A stretch of DNA of 64,000 nucleotides from Rhodovulum sp. (GTDB lineage: Bacteria; Pseudomonadota; Alphaproteobacteria; Rhodobacterales; Rhodobacteraceae): assembly GCA_020637615.1 (NCBI GenBank), contig JACKKC010000001.1, positions 124,001 through 188,000 on the forward strand, given 5' to 3'. Positions 53,873-64,000 of this stretch are shown piece by piece (position 1 is the first letter of the stretch; each line of letters begins with the position of its first letter). Under the pieces are notes generated by a model. It was not told the DNA's origin. It did not search any database and worked only from the letters and a program-made list of their open reading frames with translations. Made by a program: the position numbers and the translations under genes.

Positions 53873-55051
53873 GTGATCACTCCGGTTCTGCCGACCTATG
53901 CGCGCGCGCCGCTCGCCTTCGTGGAAGGGCAGGGCGCCTGGCTGATCGAGGAAGGCGGCGAGCGCTATCTCGATTTCGGCGCCGGCATCGCCGTCGCCGT
54001 GCTCGGCCACGCCCATCCCGCCCTGGTCGAGGCGCTGGAGACCCAGGGCCGGCGCCTCTGGCATACCTCGAACCTCTACCGCATCCCGAACCAGGAGCGG
54101 CTCGCGGAGAAGCTCGTCGCCCGGACCTTCGCCGACACCGTCTTCGTGACCAATTCCGGGACCGAGGCGGTCGAATGCGCGATCAAGATGGCGCGCAAGC
54201 ATTTCTCGGCCAAGGGCCAGCCGGAGCGGCACCGCATCGTGACCTTCGAGGGCGCCTTCCACGGCCGCACCATGGCGGCGATCTCCGCCGCCGGCGGCGA
54301 GAAGCTCGTCAAGGGCTTCGACCCGCTGCTGCCCGGCTTCGACATCCTGCCCTTCGGCGACATCGAGGCGGTGCGCGCGGCGGTCGGGCCGCAGACCGCG
54401 GCGATCATGGCCGAGCCGATCCTCGGCGAGGGCGGCATCCGCCCGCTCCCGGACGACACCCTTCGCGGGCTGCGGGCCATCGCCGACGCGGAAGGCATCC
54501 TCCTGATCCTCGACGAGATCCAGACCGGCATGGGCCGCACCGGCAGGCTCTTCGCCCATGAATGGGCGGGGATAACCCCGGACATCATGCCGATCGCCAA
54601 GGGCATCGGCGGCGGCTTCCCGCTCGGCGCCTGCCTCGCCACCGAGCACGCCGCCTCCGGCATGACCCTCGGCACCCACGGCTCGACCTATGGCGGCAAC
54701 CCGCTCGCCTGCGCCATCGGCTGCGCGGTGCTCGACATCGTGGCGACGCCCGAGTTCCTCGCCGGCGTCAGCCGCAGCGCCGGAAGGCTGCGCCAGGGGC
54801 TCGAGGGGCTGGTCGCGGCGCATCCGACGGTGTTCTCGGAGGTGCGCGGCCAGGGGCTGATGCTCGGCCTCGGCTGCCGCGTGCCGAACGGCGAGGTGGT
54901 GGCGGCGGGCTACGGGGCGAAGATCCTGACGGTGGTCGCCGCCGGCAACGTGCTGCGCATTCTGCCGCCCCTCAATCTCAGCGACGCGGAAGTGGACGAG
55001 GGGCTGCGCCGCCTCGACGCCGCGGCATCGGCCCTGGAGGCGCGGCAATGA
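53873..55051 (+). CDS. argD: Acetylornithine aminotransferase
   Basis: ArgD transfers an amino group to N-acetylglutamate semialdehyde in arginine synthesis, and may also act in the diaminopimelate pathway. The 392-residue class III aminotransferase has TNSGTEAVECAIKMAR, DEIQTGMGRTG and the PLP lysine in IAKGIGGGFPLGA. The GTG at 53873 is chosen because GGAGG lies 7 bases upstream and the protein then begins ITPVLPTYARAPLAF as in relatives. Confidence 0.95.
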   Translation: MITPVLPTYARAPLAFVEGQGAWLIEEGGERYLDFGAGIAVAVLGHAHPALVEALETQGRRLWHTSNLYRIPNQERLAEKLVARTFADTVFVTNSGTEAVECAIKMARKHFSAKGQPERHRIVTFEGAFHGRTMAAISAAGGEKLVKGFDPLLPGFDILPFGDIEAVRAAVGPQTAAIMAEPILGEGGIRPLPDDTLRGLRAIADAEGILLILDEIQTGMGRTGRLFAHEWAGITPDIMPIAKGIGGGFPLGACLATEHAASGMTLGTHGSTYGGNPLACAIGCAVLDIVATPEFLAGVSRSAGRLRQGLEGLVAAHPTVFSEVRGQGLMLGLGCRVPNGEVVAAGYGAKILTVVAAGNVLRILPPLNLSDAEVDEGLRRLDAAASALEARQ

Positions 55052-55974
55052 AGCATTTTCTCGACATCCATGTCACCTCGTCCGCCGACCTGCGGGCGAT
55101 CCTCGATCAGGCGGCGGCGATGAAGGCCGCGCGCGGCAATGCCCCGCGCGCCACCCCGGACGCGACTAGCCCGCTCGCCGGCCGCATGGTCGCGCTGATC
55201 TTCGAGAAGCCCTCGACCCGGACGCGGGTCAGCTTCGACGTGGGCGTGCGGCAGATGGGCGGCGAGACGCTGGTGCTCTCGGGCGGCGAGATGCAGCTCG
55301 GCCACGGCGAGACCATCGCCGACACCGCCCGCGTTCTGTCGCGCTTCGTCGATCTGATCATGATCCGGACCTTCGAGGAGACGACCCTGACCGAACTTGC
55401 CGAGAACGCCACGGTGCCGGTGATCAACGGCCTGACCGACGCGAGCCATCCCTGCCAGATCCTCGCGGACGTGATGACCTACGAGGAGCATCGCGGCCCG
55501 ATCCGCGGCCGCAAGGTGGTCTGGTCGGGCGACGGCAACAATGTCTGCGCCTCGTTCCTGCACGCCGCCGGCCGCTTCGGCTTCGACTTCACCTTCACCG
55601 GGCCCCCGGCGCTCGATCCCGCCCGCGAGGCGGTGGACTTCGCGCGGGCGAACGGCGCGACCGTCGCGATCGAACGCGATCCCCAGCGCGCCGCCGCCGG
55701 GGCCGACCTGATCGTGACCGACACCTGGGTCTCGATGCACGACGCCCAGAGTGCGCGCGAGCGCCGCCACAACCTGCTTCGCCCCTACCAGGTGAACGGG
55801 CGGCTGATGGCGGCGGCCAAGCCCGACGCGCTCTTCATGCACTGCCTGCCCGCGCATCGCGAGGAGGAGGTCACCAACGAGGTCATGGACGGCCCGCAAT
55901 CGGTGGTCTTCGACGAGGCCGAGAACCGCCTCCACGTGCAGAAGGCGATCATGCGCTGGTGCCTCGGGGTCTGA
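55048..55974 (+). CDS. argF: Ornithine carbamoyltransferase
   Basis: ArgF makes citrulline from ornithine and carbamoyl phosphate. The 308-residue protein has the carbamoyl-phosphate motif STRTR (56-60), HPCQ and the ornithine-binding FMHCLPAHR. It overlaps argD by four bases (ATGA), so the two are coupled. Confidence 0.96.
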   Translation: MKHFLDIHVTSSADLRAILDQAAAMKAARGNAPRATPDATSPLAGRMVALIFEKPSTRTRVSFDVGVRQMGGETLVLSGGEMQLGHGETIADTARVLSRFVDLIMIRTFEETTLTELAENATVPVINGLTDASHPCQILADVMTYEEHRGPIRGRKVVWSGDGNNVCASFLHAAGRFGFDFTFTGPPALDPAREAVDFARANGATVAIERDPQRAAAGADLIVTDTWVSMHDAQSARERRHNLLRPYQVNGRLMAAAKPDALFMHCLPAHREEEVTNEVMDGPQSVVFDEAENRLHVQKAIMRWCLGV

Positions 55975-56059
55975 CACCAGCGGCCCTCGCCGTCGATCTT
56001 CATCCCATGCGGGCCAAGTGTCGCCGGCACTGCCGGGGGCCGGTGCACTTGCCCGGGGC

Positions 56060-57784
56060 TCACGCCGCCCCGGCGAACCGCCCCTCGAGCTCGATGCGGC
56101 GGGCATCGTCGATCTTCGCGAAGAGCACCTCGGGCACCTCGAAGCGATGGCCGGGCCCGAGGGTCGCGATTGCTTCGGCGACGTCGGTCGGCCAGCCGTC
56201 CTCCGGATGCCCCAGCGCCGCCAGCATCCGCGCGGCGGCCTCGGGCAGGAAGGGGCGGCTCAGGATCGCGTAGAGCCGGATCAGGTTGAAGGCGAAGCGG
56301 ACGGTCGCCGCGGCGCGGTCGGGATCGGCCTTGAAGGCGGCCCAGGGCGCGGCGGATTGCAGATATTCGTTGCCCAGGACCCAGATCTGCCTCAACTCCT
56401 GGGACGCGCGCCGGAAGGCCATGCCGTCCATCATCGCCTGATAGCCGACGAGCCCCCGCTGCAGATCCTCGATCAGCGCCAGTTCCTGCGGCCCGTAGTC
56501 GCCGCCCTCCGGCAGCGTGTCGCCGAAGCGGGCGCGGGCGAATTTGGTGACGCGGCTGACGAAATTCCCGAGCACATCGGCGAGATCCTTGTTCACCCCG
56601 GCCTGGAAGCTCTCCCAGGTGAAATTCGAATCCGAGCCCTCCGGCACGTTCGACATCAGCCACCAGCGCCAGTAGTCCGCCGGCAGGATTTCCAGCGCCT
56701 GGTCCATGAAGACGCCACGCCCCTCGGAGGTCGAGAACTTGCCGCCCTCGTAGTTCAGGTAGTTGAAGGATTTGATGTAGTCGACGAGCTTCCAGGTCTC
56801 GGCCCCGTCGGCGTTGGCGCCGAGCAGCGTCGCAGGGAAGGAGAGCGTGTGGAAGGGCACGTTGTCCTTGCCCATGAACTGGACGTAGCGCACGTCCTCC
56901 GCGCCCCCGTCCTCCCGCCACCAGCGCTCCCAGCCGCCGGAGTCCGGATGCGCGTCGGCCCATTCGGCGGTGGCGCCGATGTATTCGATGGGGGCGTCGA
57001 ACCAGACGTAGAAGACCTTGCCCTCCATGCCCGGCCAGGGCTCGGTGCCGCGCTGGACCGGGATGCCCCAGTCGAGGTCGCGGGTAATGCCGCGGTCCTG
57101 CAGCCCCTCGCCGTCGTCGAGCCATTTCCGGGCGATCGAGGTGGTCAGCACCGGCCAGTCGGTCTTGGAATCGATCCAGTCCCGGAGCTTGTCGCGCATC
57201 AGGCTCTGGCGCAGGTAGAGATGCTTGGTCTCGCGGACCTCGAGATCGGTGGAGCCGGAGATCGCCGAGCGCGGGTTGATGAGGTCGGTCGGGTCGAGCT
57301 GCTTGGTGCAGTTCTCGCACTGGTCGCCCCGGGCGCGCTCGTAGCCGCAGTTCGGGCAGGTGCCGGTGATGTAGCGGTCGGGCAGGAAGCGACCGTCGGC
57401 GCGGGAATAGACCTGCTTCTCGGCCACCTCGGCGATCAACCCGGCGTCGGCGAGCCGGCCGGCGAAATGCTGGGTCAGCCGGTGGTTCTGCGGGCTCGAA
57501 GAACGGCCGAAATGGTCGAAGCTGAGGCCGAAGCCGTCGGCGATCTCCTTCTGCACCGTCCAGAGCCGGGCGCAGTATTCGGCGACCGGTTCGCCGGCGG
57601 CGGCGGCGGCGAGTTCGGCCGGGGTGCCGTGCTCGTCGGTGGCGCAGATGAAGAGGACCTCGTGGCCGCGGGCGCGCATGTATCGGGCGTAGACGTCCGC
57701 AGGCAGCTGGGAGCCGACGAGGTTCCCGAGATGCTTGATTCCGTTGATATAGGGCAGCGCGGAGGTGATCAGAATGCGGGCCAT
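56060..57784 (-). CDS. metG: Methionyl-tRNA synthetase
   Basis: The 574-residue class I synthetase has the HIGH-type motif NGIKHLGN (14-21), a C4 zinc knuckle (Cys143, 146, 156 and 159), and KFSTS (349-353) as its KMSKS motif. It lacks the C-terminal dimerisation domain found in E. coli, normal for this lineage. The ATG at 57784 gives the standard opening MARILITSALPYING. Confidence 0.96.
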   Translation of the reverse strand: MARILITSALPYINGIKHLGNLVGSQLPADVYARYMRARGHEVLFICATDEHGTPAELAAAAAGEPVAEYCARLWTVQKEIADGFGLSFDHFGRSSSPQNHRLTQHFAGRLADAGLIAEVAEKQVYSRADGRFLPDRYITGTCPNCGYERARGDQCENCTKQLDPTDLINPRSAISGSTDLEVRETKHLYLRQSLMRDKLRDWIDSKTDWPVLTTSIARKWLDDGEGLQDRGITRDLDWGIPVQRGTEPWPGMEGKVFYVWFDAPIEYIGATAEWADAHPDSGGWERWWREDGGAEDVRYVQFMGKDNVPFHTLSFPATLLGANADGAETWKLVDYIKSFNYLNYEGGKFSTSEGRGVFMDQALEILPADYWRWWLMSNVPEGSDSNFTWESFQAGVNKDLADVLGNFVSRVTKFARARFGDTLPEGGDYGPQELALIEDLQRGLVGYQAMMDGMAFRRASQELRQIWVLGNEYLQSAAPWAAFKADPDRAAATVRFAFNLIRLYAILSRPFLPEAAARMLAALGHPEDGWPTDVAEAIATLGPGHRFEVPEVLFAKIDDARRIELEGRFAGAA

Positions 57785-58373
57785 GGGCCTCCCCGGATTG
57801 CGAACCGCTCCCGAATAGGCGATCCGGCAAGTGCTGGCCAGAGGCGTGAAACGCATGCCCGAGGTCTGCACAATCCATGCAGGCGCCGGGCGCGGTCCAT
57901 GGGACCGGCTTCGGGGCCGCCGTCTGCGGCAGCGGGGCCGGAGCCGCTTCGGCGTTTTCGGGGGCACCTCATGCGAGCGCCGTCCGGCCAATTCGGCCCG
58001 CATTGTGAAAGTATGTGTAATAACAACATGTTAGATAGTGTCCCGCTGCGGGACACCTTCCCGGCCGGCATGGAGGGATCCCGGGCCCGATCGACCCGTG
58101 GCGATCGGGCCACGCCGGCCCTGCCGGGGGCCGGCGCACTTTGCGCCCCGTCCAGAGCCGCCGCGGCCCGATCCTCAGCCGACGGCAAAGCTGCACCTCC
58201 CTCGCCCTGCGGCTCGCGCCTCCGGGCGACCGGACCGGGCAAGGCGCCACCGGCGCCTCGCCGTCATCGGTCCGGGGACATGCGGCGCGGGCCGCGCGGG
58301 GCGCGGCCTTTCCTTCATTCCGGGGCCCTGCCTCGGGGTCGCTGCCGCATCCTCCGGGGGCCGGAAAACGAAC
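57785..58373. other. Long intergenic spacer with repeat copy B
   Basis: Between metG and the rpoC terminator there is no gene. The part near 58000-58040 is AT-rich and may hold the metG promoter. A hairpin GTGTCCCGC-T-GCGGGACAC (58038-58056) abuts repeat copy B. Short open frames here are products of the repeat. Confidence 0.55.
58058..58316 (-). repeat. Dispersed repeat, copy B
   Basis: This copy is inverted relative to copy A at 48204-48456 and shares its landmarks in the same order when read on the minus strand, including the hairpin at 58242-58258 (AGGCGCC-ACC-GGCGCCT on the plus strand). Flanking sequence differs between copies, so the ends are real to within a few bases. Like copy A it is strictly intergenic. 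Confidence 0.82.
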
Positions 58374-58395
58374 GGGGCGCCGGTGAGGGCGCCCC
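58374..58395 (-). terminator. Terminator of the rpoBC operon
   Basis: Read on the minus strand, GGGGCGCC-CTCACC-GGCGCCCC is a perfect 8-base stem followed by GTTCGTTTTCC, a T-rich tail. It begins 30 bases after the rpoC stop. Confidence 0.8.
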
Positions 58396-58425
58396 GCTGC
58401 TTGGCCGCATGTATCTGCGGGCGGA

Positions 58426-62655
<4,230 letters not shown>

Positions 62656-62706
62656 GTCTGATTCCTCAATCTCGTTTCAGGGGAGGGGGCAGGGATGGCC
62701 CCGCCC

Positions 62707-64000
<1,294 letters not shown>

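Overview
The window is high-GC (roughly 70%) chromosomal DNA from an alphaproteobacterium, most likely of the order Rhodobacterales. The evidence is gene content and order: ffh-aroQ-rpsP-rimM-trmD-rplS-rpmE, tldD divergent from a coxB-ctaB-ctaG-coxC operon that continues into surf1-thrC-M16 peptidase, lysC with ptsP, mipZ, a phasin, and gcrA divergent from an ABC permease-argD-argF block. No rRNA, tRNA, CRISPR array, transposase or prophage gene was seen. Almost everything is core chromosome, and accessory material is limited to small insertions.

Layout. 0.1-1.0 kb: arsR-arsC arsenic module. 1.2-7.8 kb: dapE, an RsmC-like methyltransferase, clpS, a phasin with a promoter overlapped by TGC-rich operator repeats, a DacA-type carboxypeptidase with a SPOR domain, and mipZ. 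7.8-12.1 kb: the ffh/ribosomal-protein operon read leftward, with a 35-codon reading frame joined exactly between ffh and aroQ. 12.2-16.0 kb: a Vitreoscilla-type globin with an FNR-like box, an MFS carrier, an AlaX editing protein and ZapE. 16.0-20.4 kb: RNase R, an MltB-like transglycosylase and a NYN-domain protein on one strand. 20.5-27.7 kb: a P450, topA and dprA, with an M4 (protealysin-type) protease and its emfourin-type inhibitor sitting between topA and dprA. 27.7-40.1 kb: a small secreted Cys-rich protein, tldD, then the cytochrome c oxidase/assembly operon running into thrC, an M16 peptidase, a GNAT enzyme and a flavoprotein dehydrogenase. 40.4-48.0 kb: a GNAT enzyme, ptsP, lysC, DUF1178, and phoR-phoU-phoB with a clear Pho box. 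48.2-53.6 kb: a tract of frame-broken genes (outer-membrane efflux protein, HlyD-type adaptor, DUF3302, gcrA, ABC-2 permease). 53.9-64 kb: argD-argF, metG, rpoC and the 3' part of rpoB.

Two tracts (33.9-34.9 kb and 48.2-53.6 kb) and one point (25.53 kb) show single-base frame breaks, with conserved protein continuing in another frame. Because genes expected to matter for growth, such as gcrA, are hit, and the flanking genes are clean, sequencing or assembly error looks more likely than true decay. This cannot be settled from the sequence alone.

The less ordinary signals are: a pair of about 255-bp dispersed repeats in opposite orientation (48.2 and 58.1 kb), the protease-inhibitor pair at the dprA/topA junction, a duplicated 54-residue acidic tail on cytochrome oxidase subunit II, a DUF5993-DsbB pair inside the oxidase operon, a four-unit Pho box with a consensus -10, and an FNR-type box in front of the globin.
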